NCBI GenBank assembly: GCA_005223045.1
Contig: NJBM01000015.1
Coordinates: 62,001-126,000 of the forward strand
Source: Planctomycetes bacterium B3_Pla
GTDB taxonomy: Bacteria; Planctomycetota; Phycisphaerae; Sedimentisphaerales; Anaerobacaceae
Length of the DNA: 64,000 nt
Reading direction: 5' to 3'
Part shown: positions 26,782 to 35,218 of the stretch, in pieces
Numbering within the stretch: the stretch's first letter is position 1
Layout of the letters: each line of letters begins with the position of its first letter
The notes under the pieces: model-generated
The model's database searches: none
What the model was told of the DNA's origin: nothing
What the model saw: the letters and a program-made list of their open reading frames with translations, nothing else
Made by a program: the position numbers and the translations under genes

Positions 26782-28673
26782 TGAGCAGGAACAAGAACGG
26801 ACTGACTTCGTTTGCAATAGTGTTGACAATGACGTCGTGCCTGGCAATGGGCGGGATTGCCCCGGCGCAGGAGTATCTCTCGCCGGCGGCGGTCGTCGCA
26901 GACGCGCAAGGCAAGACGTTATACATAGCCGAGACCACGGCAAAACAGGTCGCGATATTCGACACAGAGACGGCAAAGGTCACGGCAACAATCGACGTCG
27001 GCGCAGAGCCGACCGGACTCGCCCTTACCGACGACGGAACACTACTCTATGTCACCTGCGGGGTTCCGGACGGACGTGTTTGCGTTATCAAGACCGATAC
27101 CGGCAAAATCACAAGGCAGTTTCCGGCCGGATACGGCGCACAGTCTCCGGTGCTCAGCCCAGACGGCAAAACTCTCTATGTATGCAACCGCTTCGACGAC
27201 GATATTTCGATGATAAGCACTGAGCTGGGCAAGCAGATGAAGAAGATCCCCACGTTGCGCGAGCCTGCGGCTGCCGATATTACGCCTGACGGGAAATGGC
27301 TTTTCGTCGGCAATCATCTTCCTCACGGACCGGCCAACGGCGACTCAGTCGCCTGCAACGTCTCAGTAATAGACGCCGGGAGATCGGCCTTTGAAATCGA
27401 CATCCCCCTGCCGAACGGGAGCACGGGGCTTCAGGACATTGCTGTCTCGCCGGACGGCACGTTCGTATTTGTCTCGCACATTCTCGCTCGATATACCGTC
27501 CCGACCACGCAGTTGGAGCGGGGCTGGATCAATACGAACGCCGTCAGCATCATAGACGCCAGATACAGAACGCTGATGGAAACCGTTCTCCTGGATGACG
27601 TCGATCATGGCGCGGCCAATCCGTGGGCCGTCGCCTGCACAAGCGACGGCAAACTCCTCTGTGTTACCCACGCAGGAACGCATGAGCTCAGCGTAATAGA
27701 AATGCGTCCCCTGATCGATAAAATCTTCGCCCATCATCGCCGCAACAGGATTCAAAGCGAAAGATCCAGAGGAGGCTCCTACTCGTCATACAGTTACGGC
27801 AACACAAACGCCTCGAATATTCCCAACGAGCTGAGCTTCCTCTACGGCGTTCGAGAACGTATCAAGCTGCCCGGCAAAGGCCCACGATCACTGGCTATCA
27901 TCGGGCGTAAAGCCTACGTCGCGGAGTACTTCACCGACAGCATGGCCGTGGTGGATATCAGCGAGGATTCGAGGCACAAGACTTCCTCCGTTGCCCTCGG
28001 GCCGAAGAACCCAATGACGGCCGAGCGAAGGGGCGAGATGCTCTTCAACGACGCCCTGCTCTGCTTTCAAAGCTGGCAGAGCTGCGCGAGCTGTCACCCC
28101 TCAGATGCCCGGGTGGATGCGTTGAACTGGGACCTGCTCAACGATGGGCTGGGAAACCCGAAGAATACCAAGAGCCTGCTGCTCTCACATGAAACGCCAC
28201 CGGTCATGATTACAGGCATCCGTGAGAATGCCGAGATAGCAGTGCGAGCGGGATTCAGGCATATCCTTTTTGCGGTCCGCCCGGAAGAAGAGGCCGCCGC
28301 TATTGACGAGTATCTAAAGTCGCTCAAACCGGCTCCAAGCCCTCATCTGGCCGGCGGCAAACTCAGTGCCTCAGCCAAGCGGGGACAAGGAGTATTCAGC
28401 AAGGCGGGCTGCTCTTCATGTCATACAGGACCGCTGTACACGGATTTACAGAAATACGACGTAGGCACGGGCAACGGATTGGACAGGGACCGGCAGTTCG
28501 ATACGCCGAGCCTTGTTGAAGCCTGGCGAACAGCCCCGTATCTTTACGACGGGCGTGCGGCCACTATTGAAGAAGTGCTCACAACATACAACCCCGACGA
28601 CAAGCATGGAACTACGTCAAAGTTGACTGATAGCGAAATAAAGGATTTAGTTCAATTCGTTCTTTCACAATAG
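26781..28673 (+). CDS. Exported YncE-like beta-propeller with C-terminal diheme cytochrome c domain
   Basis: A 630-residue protein starting at the last base of the preceding stop (TAATG). After a signal peptide come about 350 residues of YVTN/YncE-type propeller blades (GAEPTGLALTDDGTLLYVTC, SPDGKTLYVCNRFDDDISMI). From about 410 a cytochrome c peroxidase/MauG-like diheme part follows, with CASCH at 435-439 and CSSCH at 544-548, and conserved FDTPSLVEAWRTAPYLYDGR, typical of that family. Such fusions are thought to oxidise small molecules or post-translationally modify proteins in the periplasm. It is the last gene of the operon and a natural electron partner for the two HzsA-like cytochromes. 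Confidence 0.85.
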   Translation: MSRNKNGLTSFAIVLTMTSCLAMGGIAPAQEYLSPAAVVADAQGKTLYIAETTAKQVAIFDTETAKVTATIDVGAEPTGLALTDDGTLLYVTCGVPDGRVCVIKTDTGKITRQFPAGYGAQSPVLSPDGKTLYVCNRFDDDISMISTELGKQMKKIPTLREPAAADITPDGKWLFVGNHLPHGPANGDSVACNVSVIDAGRSAFEIDIPLPNGSTGLQDIAVSPDGTFVFVSHILARYTVPTTQLERGWINTNAVSIIDARYRTLMETVLLDDVDHGAANPWAVACTSDGKLLCVTHAGTHELSVIEMRPLIDKIFAHHRRNRIQSERSRGGSYSSYSYGNTNASNIPNELSFLYGVRERIKLPGKGPRSLAIIGRKAYVAEYFTDSMAVVDISEDSRHKTSSVALGPKNPMTAERRGEMLFNDALLCFQSWQSCASCHPSDARVDALNWDLLNDGLGNPKNTKSLLLSHETPPVMITGIRENAEIAVRAGFRHILFAVRPEEEAAAIDEYLKSLKPAPSPHLAGGKLSASAKRGQGVFSKAGCSSCHTGPLYTDLQKYDVGTGNGLDRDRQFDTPSLVEAWRTAPYLYDGRAATIEEVLTTYNPDDKHGTTSKLTDSEIKDLVQFVLSQ

Positions 28674-28748
28674 AGCATTCGAGCACAAGAAAGCATAAGG
28701 AGGGCGGACCCAACATCCTGTGGATTCTGTCCGGGGAACTCCGCTCAC

Positions 28749-29798
28749 TCAGAATATCTTAATCTCCTTTTCTCGCCATTCGGCTATAAAAGCTTTCATC
28801 TCTTCCAAAAGCACCTGTAGCTGCTCGGTATTCTCAAGCAGGTTTTCGTAAAAAGTCCCGTCGTTGAGGAGCCTGGCGGCGCTGCCCTGGCCTGTGTGCA
28901 CTTTTTCCAGGACCGACTGAAGCTCCTTCATCGCGCCACTTAGTTGTTCGCTTGTAGCGACCATTGCCGTCACGAGCCTTTCCGCCTTTGCATCGACACT
29001 TTTCAGAGTTGACGTCCCGGCAGCGGCGAACTCCTTGATTTCTTCGCTCGTATCGACGACAGCGGCGACAACCTCTTCCACTTTGGCGTCGGCTTTCTTC
29101 AGAGTTACAGTCCCGGCGGCGGCGAGCTTCTCGAATTCCTCCAGCGTGTACTTAGCCTGCTCGGACGCGTCAGCCAGATTGGCCAACATTTTCTTTATGT
29201 TCATCTTGCTGTCATCGTCGCCGATGATGTCATTGGCGTTGCCAATTAGTACTTCCAGCCCCGCTATCAATTCGTCCAGTTTCTCCTGACTCTCTTCCGG
29301 GAAGAACTCACTGGTCATGCCGGTAGAGCCTTGAAGCAACATCGTGTCGATCAGATACATTGTTTTCGAGTCGTTCGGATCACGCGGCTCCAGGGGCTTG
29401 CCGGGGACTTGCTTGAGCTCGATATAACTGCTGCCCAAACCACGGCTCATCAGTTTTACTTCGACGTTGGAGGGAATAGTACGATACATTTTATCAATAC
29501 TGAGTACGACCACCGTTTGGTAATACTTCAAGCCGGTCTCCAAATCCTCTCGAAGTTCCGGAGCTATCACGTCCGTGACTCTTCCGATCTGATAACCACA
29601 GAAGCGGACGGCGGTATCATTCTGCACTCCCGGCGCCGTATGGAATTGGACAAACACCTGAAAGGAGCTGTACTTGATAACAATGCCGGGCAGATCACCG
29701 AACTTGAAGATCAGCCACACAAGCGCAGAGATGCCGAATATCACGAAAATGCCCACAACCACATTGCGCCTTCTCTGGGTAGTCTCGTAGTCACTCAC
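28749..29798 (-). CDS. MCE/MlaD-family membrane-anchored lipid-binding protein
   Basis: A 349-residue protein with one N-terminal membrane helix (VVVGIFVIFGISALVWLIF) and an MCE domain at about residues 40-125 (FHTAPGVQNDTAVRFCGYQIG). A long helical, coiled-coil tail follows. MCE proteins form hexameric rings that carry phospholipid between membranes, normally with an MlaE permease and MlaF ATPase; neither is next to it. It begins with a GTG that overlaps the stop of the MerR-like gene (TAGTG), with AAGGAGG eight bases upstream, so the two are coupled. Confidence 0.88.
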   Translation of the reverse strand: MSDYETTQRRRNVVVGIFVIFGISALVWLIFKFGDLPGIVIKYSSFQVFVQFHTAPGVQNDTAVRFCGYQIGRVTDVIAPELREDLETGLKYYQTVVVLSIDKMYRTIPSNVEVKLMSRGLGSSYIELKQVPGKPLEPRDPNDSKTMYLIDTMLLQGSTGMTSEFFPEESQEKLDELIAGLEVLIGNANDIIGDDDSKMNIKKMLANLADASEQAKYTLEEFEKLAAAGTVTLKKADAKVEEVVAAVVDTSEEIKEFAAAGTSTLKSVDAKAERLVTAMVATSEQLSGAMKELQSVLEKVHTGQGSAARLLNDGTFYENLLENTEQLQVLLEEMKAFIAEWREKEIKIF

Positions 29799-30055
29799 TA
29801 TTTGCCTCCTTTCAAATCGCCGCGGCCTTCCAGAAACAACTCCCTTATGGCGCGCAAAGGGTAGCCACTGTCGTTGAGCTTCTTTATAAGTCTAATTCTT
29901 TCGATACATTTCTCATCAAACAGCCGTCTGCCGGTCGGCGTAGTCTCCGTGGGCTCAAGCAGCCCAACCATGAGATAATATTGCAGAGATTGCCGGGAAA
30001 TGCCAGCTTTTTTTGCGGCTGTACCTATTGGCGCTAATTTGCGTTTTTCACCCAA
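29798..30055 (-). CDS. Small MerR-type DNA-binding protein
   Basis: An 85-residue protein consisting only of a winged-helix MerR domain: PIGTAAKKAGISRQSLQYYL is the HTH, followed by the wing (GLLEPTETTPTGRRLFD) and a helix, with no effector or dimerisation domain. It starts at a TTG with GGTGAT upstream; no ATG is available. Translationally coupled to the MCE gene, it probably regulates that operon, though this is inferred from position only. Confidence 0.75.
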   Translation of the reverse strand: MGEKRKLAPIGTAAKKAGISRQSLQYYLMVGLLEPTETTPTGRRLFDEKCIERIRLIKKLNDSGYPLRAIRELFLEGRGDLKGGK

Positions 30056-30437
30056 CGCTTATCACCGTGAAGCATAAAACAAAAAAGCATAATGCAAAGG
30101 AAGCCCGACGACTGCAACTATGCTCAATTCTACCAGCTCACTTGTCGTTTGCCCAGAAGTTTGTGCCTAAACGTAACTTTTGTGCCGTACTCCAAAATCC
30201 CACTCGCCGGAGCAAAACCTCGTCTGCCGGGTCTCATAAAGGGCAAAATCGCACGACCTGTTCTTGTTCCTCAAAACAAATTGAATAGTCTTTGCAAGGT
30301 TGACTACTCACCGATCCGATGCTATTCTCCTGTGCTGCATGCGTGTAACAGGACGAGTTGTTATTATGTACGGATGCTGTGCGCGGGATTGGTGTCTCGT
30401 GTTTTGCTCTGAAATCCAGGACTGAAGGAACCGTTAA
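30056..30437. other. Intergenic stretch between divergent genes, no gene seen
   Basis: About 380 bases upstream of both the MerR-like gene and the GH130 gene. Reading frames here have no recognisable domain. An AAGGAA ribosome binding site for GH130 lies at 30425-30430. I found no clear operator. Confidence 0.5.
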
Positions 30438-31484
30438 ATGAAAGCATTTCGTTCGCCATCCAATCCTATAATTGAGCCGAAGGATGTGAGGCCCTCAAGG
30501 GACGATTTTGAAGTTATCGGCGTCCTTAATGCCGGCGTCACTCGTTTTGAGGATGAGGTCATTCTGCTTCTCCGGGTCGCGGAAAGACCGATCAACAAGA
30601 ACCGGGACGTCGTGTTGACTGCCGTATATGACGTTGTCGAAGACAGGCTCGTCACAAAGGAATTTTCAAGGGCCGATCCGGAAACCGATTTCTCAGACCC
30701 CAGGTTAATAATAAGGCGGGGGCAAACTTACTTGACATCTATTTCGCATTTGAGGCTGGCGAGCAGCAAAGACGGTATCAACTTTAAGATTGAAGATACC
30801 CCGACGATTTCGGCAGCGGACGAATGTGAGACGTTTGGCGTCGAAGACCCCCGGATAAGCCTGATCGACGGCACATACTACATCAATTACGTCGCCGTTT
30901 CTTCCCTTGGAGTCACAACCTGCCTGATATCAACGAAGGATTTCACATCATTCCACCGTCACGGCGTCATTTTCTGCCCCGAGAACAAGGATGTGCTGCT
31001 CTTTCCCGAAAAAATCGGCGGTAAATTCTATGCCTTGCACAGGCCTGTTTCCCCCCTGTTCAAGAAACAGGATGTATGGCTCGCAGACTCGCCCGATCTC
31101 GTGGCCTGGGGGAACCATCGTCATCTTTTCGGACCGCTGAAGGGTACCTGGGATGAAGCGAAGGTCGGCGCCGGCGCTGTGCCGTTCAGGATTGAGCAAG
31201 GCTGGCTTGAAGTCTATCATGGCGTGGATCGAGACAATCGTTATTGTCTCGGTGCAGTATTGCTGGACGGAGAACAGCCGTGGAAAGTCCTGGCAAGGTC
31301 GAAACACCCGATCCTGGAACCAGAGACCGACTATGAATGCGAAGGTTTTTTTGGGAACGTAGTCTTTAGCTGTGGGCTGCTCCGCGAAGACGACACGCTC
31401 AGGATTTATTACGGCGCGGCCGACACCACTATCTGCTACGCAGAGCTGTCTCTACAAGAGACCCTTGAGGGCCTGAACTTGTAG
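30438..31484 (+). CDS. GH130-family glycoside phosphorylase / hydrolase
   Basis: A 348-residue cytoplasmic protein with no signal peptide, of normal length for the family. It is a five-bladed propeller enzyme: GVLNAGVTRFEDEVILLLRV near the N terminus and the catalytic-Asp motif FGVEDPRISLIDGTYYINY, followed by late blades (FFGNVVFSCGLL and LRIYYGAADTTICYA). GH130 enzymes phosphorolyse beta-1,4- or beta-1,2-mannosyl linkages, giving mannose-1-phosphate, and some are hydrolases. The exact linkage cannot be read. It appears to be a single-gene unit. Confidence 0.92.
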   Translation: MKAFRSPSNPIIEPKDVRPSRDDFEVIGVLNAGVTRFEDEVILLLRVAERPINKNRDVVLTAVYDVVEDRLVTKEFSRADPETDFSDPRLIIRRGQTYLTSISHLRLASSKDGINFKIEDTPTISAADECETFGVEDPRISLIDGTYYINYVAVSSLGVTTCLISTKDFTSFHRHGVIFCPENKDVLLFPEKIGGKFYALHRPVSPLFKKQDVWLADSPDLVAWGNHRHLFGPLKGTWDEAKVGAGAVPFRIEQGWLEVYHGVDRDNRYCLGAVLLDGEQPWKVLARSKHPILEPETDYECEGFFGNVVFSCGLLREDDTLRIYYGAADTTICYAELSLQETLEGLNL

Positions 31485-31578
31485 CATAGCTTTCACAAAG
31501 TCCCCCGGAAGACGGGGCACTTGTCCCGGCAAATCCAGGTCTGTTTTTTTCAAACCTTTGATATCTCGCTCGCTTTCT

Positions 31579-31586
31579 GCCGATAA
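31579..31586 (+). promoter_or_regulatory. Candidate sigma-28 -10 element upstream of small membrane protein
   Basis: GCCGATAA matches the sigma-28 -10 consensus exactly and lies 36 bases before the next start. The -35 region is poor. One or two such 8-mers are expected by chance in a window this size, so this is weak. Confidence 0.2.
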
Positions 31587-31614
31587 ACAAGGACGGTCCA
31601 TAGGAGATAATCCG

Positions 31615-32025
31615 ATGAAAACGAACAAGAACTTATTAGCCGTTGCAGCAATCATTGTGTGCTGCGCGATGGCGGTCTGGTTTTCAACGTCAATTCACGG
31701 CAAGCAAAAGACTTACGAACTCCAGCCCCGGATTTCCATACCTGACTACAAGACGGACACTGCCCGCATCATGGATGCCTACGAGCGTCTGATGGAACGG
31801 TACATGGATCTGGCCGAGAGGAATTCAGCGATGGTCGGCACGGACCTCAGCCGGGTGGCGGCAAAACTGGATGAGATCCACGGAAAACTGGCAGAGCTTT
31901 CGGCCAGGACGGCAAGAATCGAAAAAGCACTTGGCATACAGCAACCTGCGGCACGGATCGAGAGACCCACAAAAGCCAAAACAGACAGCCCCGGCGATAA
32001 AGCGGGGTCGAAAAGCTCCAGATAA
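31615..32025 (+). CDS. Small membrane-anchored coiled-coil protein
   Basis: A 136-residue protein with AGGAGA upstream of the ATG at 31615. An N-terminal hydrophobic segment (LLAVAAIIVCCAMAVWFSTS) could be a membrane anchor or uncleaved signal. Residues 45-115 form a heptad-rich helix (MERYMDLAERNSAMVGTDLS and KLDEIHGKLAELSARTARIE), and the tail is Lys/Pro/Ser-rich. I do not recognise a family. It lies between the GH130 gene and the flagellar region and may be preceded by a sigma-28-like -10 element. Confidence 0.65.
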   Translation: MKTNKNLLAVAAIIVCCAMAVWFSTSIHGKQKTYELQPRISIPDYKTDTARIMDAYERLMERYMDLAERNSAMVGTDLSRVAAKLDEIHGKLAELSARTARIEKALGIQQPAARIERPTKAKTDSPGDKAGSKSSR

Positions 32026-32127
32026 AGTGTCAAGTCCGAGAAATAGACCCACCGTTGTCGAGCGTTTTGTTGATATCCTGACAGCGGCATCAGAGAATGT
32101 TCCCGCTTCCGTGCAATTTATAGATTC

Positions 32128-32328
32128 TCAGCCGTAGGTCTTACCGGCTTCATCCACATAAATAGTGCCCTTTGTCCGCTCTACCACGTCGGCCGCCTTT
32201 GCCAGCTCGTCCGGCCTTGGAACTTTGAACAGTCTGCCACAACTGCGGCATCGTATCCTCCGGTCAGCCGCGCTGCTGTCAAGCGGCCAAACGCTGCAAC
32301 ATTTCGGGCACCTGGCAATTATCTGCAT
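32128..32328 (-). CDS. Small zinc-ribbon (MJ0042-type) protein
   Basis: A 66-residue protein. ATG 32328 is eight bases after AAGGG and is preferred over ATG 32334 and the more distal 32385. Two Cys pairs, CPKCCSVW and IRCRSCGRLFKVP, match an MJ0042-type zinc ribbon in which the metal stabilises a small beta fold. The short tail ends in GTIYVDEAGKTYG. The function is unknown; such domains often occur at the N terminus of larger envelope proteins, but this one stands alone. Confidence 0.65.
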   Translation of the reverse strand: MQIIARCPKCCSVWPLDSSAADRRIRCRSCGRLFKVPRPDELAKAADVVERTKGTIYVDEAGKTYG

Positions 32329-32334
32329 TAGCAT

Positions 32335-32746
32335 ATCCCTTACTGAACTTCTACAGAGTATTCTATCTGCAAATGATACAGTCATCTATTATTAATTCCT
32401 TTTACATCCTATAACATCGCTCCGCCCCAAGCAGTATTACCCGAAGCATGGGAAAAACAGGCTTCGCAACGCAAATCGGTCTGATTTTGCTTGATTTTGA
32501 TGCCCAAATCTGCTAAAATAATTGTTGTAGGGGTGAGGGAATGCGAAAAACAATTTCATGTAAAGTTATCAAGTCTGTTCCTCTAAGCAAGAGCGGCGAC
32601 GGCCTGCGCGGTGCGGGCAAGTCAAACGCTCGGCACGCCGGAGTTGGCGATGTTGCCGCCCTTACCTATACAAACCGGCTTATTATTATCAGAACAGATC
32701 CTGACGATTGCCCGACAGCACGGACTCTCGATTTCTGTGTTTAATT
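32335..32746. other. Unassigned stretch upstream of HPP-family gene
   Basis: About 400 bases. An open frame 32541-32744 begins with ATG after GGGTGAGGGA and encodes 67 residues with no known motif. A second frame (from 32611) reads LPIQTGLLLSEQILTIARQH and looks more protein-like. This may be a frameshifted remnant, a small unknown gene or an RNA; I cannot decide. Confidence 0.35.
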
Positions 32747-33271
32747 TTAAATCAAATCTCTTAGATGACGTCTCAGGTTGTGACGGCACAAAGACAACAT
32801 AACCGCCCCCGCCATTATTGTAACAAAAACGTCAAGCGAGGAAACCTCATTTATCACCACTGCCAGCGCCGTACCCGCAGCCGGGGGGTGTTCAAAGTCC
32901 AGGGCAACCATTATGAAAACTGCAATTGTAATAACAAGCGGATACTCAAGAAAATATGGAAGAGGGACAAAGTAAAATATTGCGCCCGATGCCAAGCCGA
33001 TCAAATGACCGCCGACAACATTTCTTGTTCGTGCCGATACGGCGGTCGGCATTGCAAATACGATAAAAGCTGTGGCCCCCATCGCACTGATTAGCACCAT
33101 TTTATCCCTGTCCAGGACGAGAACGACGATAAACAGGGCAATGCCGGCCAATGAGCTTTGCAGGATGTAGTATTTCCAAAGCTTTTTGAATTTGTCGCAG
33201 ATTGAGGCATGAGATTTTGCATCTGGAGGAACCATCGCGAAATGTGTTCCCTTCAATTCAAAATGCGGCAA
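32747..33271 (-). CDS. HPP-family integral membrane protein
   Basis: A 174-residue inner-membrane protein with four predicted helices. VALDFEHPPAAGTALAVVIN contains the HPP signature that names the family, and LISAMGATAFIVFAMP is the conserved first-helix region. Family members have been linked to nitrite transport in some phototrophs, but function here is unknown. There is no CBS domain, unlike the longer members. It ends close to the unassigned stretch and reads away from the flagellar genes. Confidence 0.85.
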   Translation of the reverse strand: MPHFELKGTHFAMVPPDAKSHASICDKFKKLWKYYILQSSLAGIALFIVVLVLDRDKMVLISAMGATAFIVFAMPTAVSARTRNVVGGHLIGLASGAIFYFVPLPYFLEYPLVITIAVFIMVALDFEHPPAAGTALAVVINEVSSLDVFVTIMAGAVMLSLCRHNLRRHLRDLI

Positions 33272-33408
33272 GCCGGGTCACAAATAAGAAAACGGCAAGG
33301 GATGGGCTTGAATACGCATCCCTCGCCGAGTTCATTAAATCCGTTTAAGCTTCGAATCAGACCCTCCATGGTCGGCCACGTGACTGCACACTTTCAACTC
33401 TCAGGCTA

Positions 33409-33675
33409 TTATATGCCAAATTTTACGATGTTTTCTGCGGCTTCGAGGATGTTCCTGGGACTATCAAGCCGGCCGCTCTTTAACAGCTCTCGTGCTTCCT
33501 GCATGAGTTTAGGGTCGGTTTTAGGCCCCTGCATTGCCTTCTCGATCAGAGCGGCATAACTGACTTGTACGGACACATCCACATCGTTATCTGGAAGAGC
33601 CCCGGCCAAGTTCGGCTGCCCGGATGACAAACCTGACTCAATCAGGGGTTGATTTGTATCTATTTTATCTATCAT
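33409..33675 (-). CDS. FlgM-like anti-sigma-28 candidate
   Basis: An 88-residue soluble protein. The N-terminal half is polar and probably disordered. The C-terminal half (DPKLMQEARELLKSGRLDSP, then NILEAAENIVKFGI) has the spacing of the FlgM C-terminal helices that bind FliA: a helix, a xSGxxD turn and a second helix with paired Ala residues. It lies at the far end of the flagellar operon that contains fliA. Assignment rests on this pattern and position, not on a search. An inverted-repeat region lies upstream. Confidence 0.5.
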   Translation of the reverse strand: MIDKIDTNQPLIESGLSSGQPNLAGALPDNDVDVSVQVSYAALIEKAMQGPKTDPKLMQEARELLKSGRLDSPRNILEAAENIVKFGI

Positions 33676-33731
33676 TCACTGTCCTGCAACGTGTTTCAGA
33701 TTTAACAGTTTACAGTTTAATTCGCACATTC

Positions 33732-33782
33732 TCGACAAAACTTTAGAATTTCTTGTCGATTTTCCGTCTTTTTCTAAAGTTT
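33732..33782. promoter_or_regulatory. Overlapping inverted repeats upstream of the FlgM-like gene
   Basis: TCGACAA (33732-33738) pairs with TTGTCGA (33753-33759), and AAACTTTAGAA (33738-33748) pairs with TTCTAAAGTTT (33772-33782). The two hairpins overlap and cannot form at once. On the minus strand, TAAAGTTT (complement of 33738-33745) matches the sigma-28 -35 element, followed 12 bases later by a poor -10 (GCGAATTA). It could be an operator, a leader switch or a sigma-28 promoter. Confidence 0.35.
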
Positions 33783-33867
33783 ATGCCGTTATTGGACGAT
33801 ATATTATGTTTGAACATTCCCATCCTGAAAAATATCTCAGACAACCTTTCCCGGCCGGAGCTTAAAA

Positions 33868-34578
33868 TCACAGCGTTTCAGCCACCTCATAACTTACAAA
33901 CTTTATGAATTCAAGCGGGCTTACAGCCGTCAATTGTTCATGCAAAGGTGCAAAGCCCTCTCGTTTTTCGGATTCAAAATAGTATTGTATTCGTTTTTCA
34001 ACAGTCTTGTCTGCGCTGTCCCAGATTTGCTCGAGAGCCCACAGTAATTGCCCGTCTCTCAGATCCAGAAGTTTCAGCCGCAGGCCAACTGCCATGTGAG
34101 GATAAGGCCTGAATTCGGTAATAGTCCCAACCAGTATCCCGTCACATTTCAGTTTTTCATGGATTGCCGACAACTGATCGAGAGTATATGTCGGCTCGCC
34201 GTCCAACTGAAGACTCCGCCAGGAAGGATTATCCCGGCGCACTACAGTCAAACCGAAAACCTGCTTTTTTTGCAATGCCCGAAAAAGCGAGCCGGTAATA
34301 TCGGCAGACATTTGAGGATAGCTCGAGTCGTTCTCCAGCTCAACAACGGCAACTCTACCTACTGTAGTCAGTCTCTTGTCAGGATTCAAATAATAGTAAT
34401 CCGCCGGCGGTGCAGCAGCCTCATGAGTGCGGCAGCCGGACAGAAGGACTGTCAACAGTAACAATATTGTGCCCCATGATTTGTGGCCCTCGATGCGTAA
34501 GCTTTGCCCCGGATAACGGGCGACAAAGAACAAGCGGCTGAGCCACAAATGCGACAAGACCGTTCCGATACTACTCAT
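33868..34578 (-). CDS. Flagellar-operon lipoprotein, unknown family
   Basis: A 236-residue protein. ATG 34578 is preceded by AGGTG at the right distance; a GTG at 34587 is the alternative. The membrane segment LLLLTVLLSGC ends in a lipobox, but the 40 or so residues before it are unusually long for a signal peptide. The mature part has an alternating alpha/beta pattern (GRVAVVELENDSSYPQMSAD and LDQLSAIHEKLKCDGILVGT) reminiscent of CsgG/LpoB-type outer-membrane lipoproteins. A role near the flagellar outer rings is inferred from position only. Confidence 0.65.
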   Translation of the reverse strand: MSSIGTVLSHLWLSRLFFVARYPGQSLRIEGHKSWGTILLLLTVLLSGCRTHEAAAPPADYYYLNPDKRLTTVGRVAVVELENDSSYPQMSADITGSLFRALQKKQVFGLTVVRRDNPSWRSLQLDGEPTYTLDQLSAIHEKLKCDGILVGTITEFRPYPHMAVGLRLKLLDLRDGQLLWALEQIWDSADKTVEKRIQYYFESEKREGFAPLHEQLTAVSPLEFIKFVSYEVAETL

Positions 34579-34609
34579 TCTATTCACCTAAATCTGTAGT
34601 TTTGTGTTA

Positions 34610-35182
34610 TCAGGGCCGATCAGGCCTGTGCATTGATGCGACGGCTGAGCCTACGTCCCCGGTATTCCCGGCTCTGGCTGATTCCGGATCGACATGTCCG
34701 CCAAGAACCTTAAGTATCCTGAGCAACGTTTCCAGTTGGGCCGTTTCGGCGTCACGCATCTCATCACGAAAGCCAAGGATGTCGGTTTTCCAACGGTTCA
34801 GTTCAATGCGCATCTCAATCAAAAGACTATTTGCCTGACCTAATTCCGTTTGCGTCTGCTGCAGCTCGGTTTCAAGGGCAACAACCTGGTCTTTGAGCTG
34901 CTTGTTCCTGGCAACGGACTCATGGTGTTTCTGCCGGAGCACAGCCGCCTCTTCGGAAAGCCTGGCGTATTTCTCCGACAGTTCTACTGCCGATTTCACC
35001 GCAGTGGGGGTTTGCCGAGTGGTTTCCTGGAACCTTTTCCCAACGGCATCATTCTGCGGTGTACCAATAGAATCGTGCCGGACAACAACGTCCGCGGGTT
35101 CCCGCTCAGATGAGCAGCTCAACAGCAGAAATATTGGCGCCAATGAAACCAGCAAAAACACAGTTTTGTTAACACTTTGCAT
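34610..35182 (-). CDS. Coiled-coil lipoprotein in the flagellar operon
   Basis: A 190-residue protein; ATG 35182 follows GGAGG by eight bases. The signal peptide ends in the lipobox FLLLSC. Residues about 65-150 are a continuous heptad coiled coil (SEKYARLSEEAAVLRQKHHE, then QTQTELGQANSLLIEMRIEL). The C-terminal tail is polar. No family was recognised. The coiled coil could span periplasm to outer membrane or peptidoglycan, possibly supporting motor or ring assembly, which is inference. Confidence 0.65.
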   Translation of the reverse strand: MQSVNKTVFLLVSLAPIFLLLSCSSEREPADVVVRHDSIGTPQNDAVGKRFQETTRQTPTAVKSAVELSEKYARLSEEAAVLRQKHHESVARNKQLKDQVVALETELQQTQTELGQANSLLIEMRIELNRWKTDILGFRDEMRDAETAQLETLLRILKVLGGHVDPESARAGNTGDVGSAVASMHRPDRP

Positions 35183-35218
35183 TGTAATTACCTCCATTTG
35201 CATCATACCGCTTTGGAT

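Noticed and set aside
32440-32540. Possible c-di-GMP riboswitch (a CGCAAA string near 32478)
   Set aside because: The conserved pairing and the second receptor loop could not be found, and it does not precede a suitable gene.
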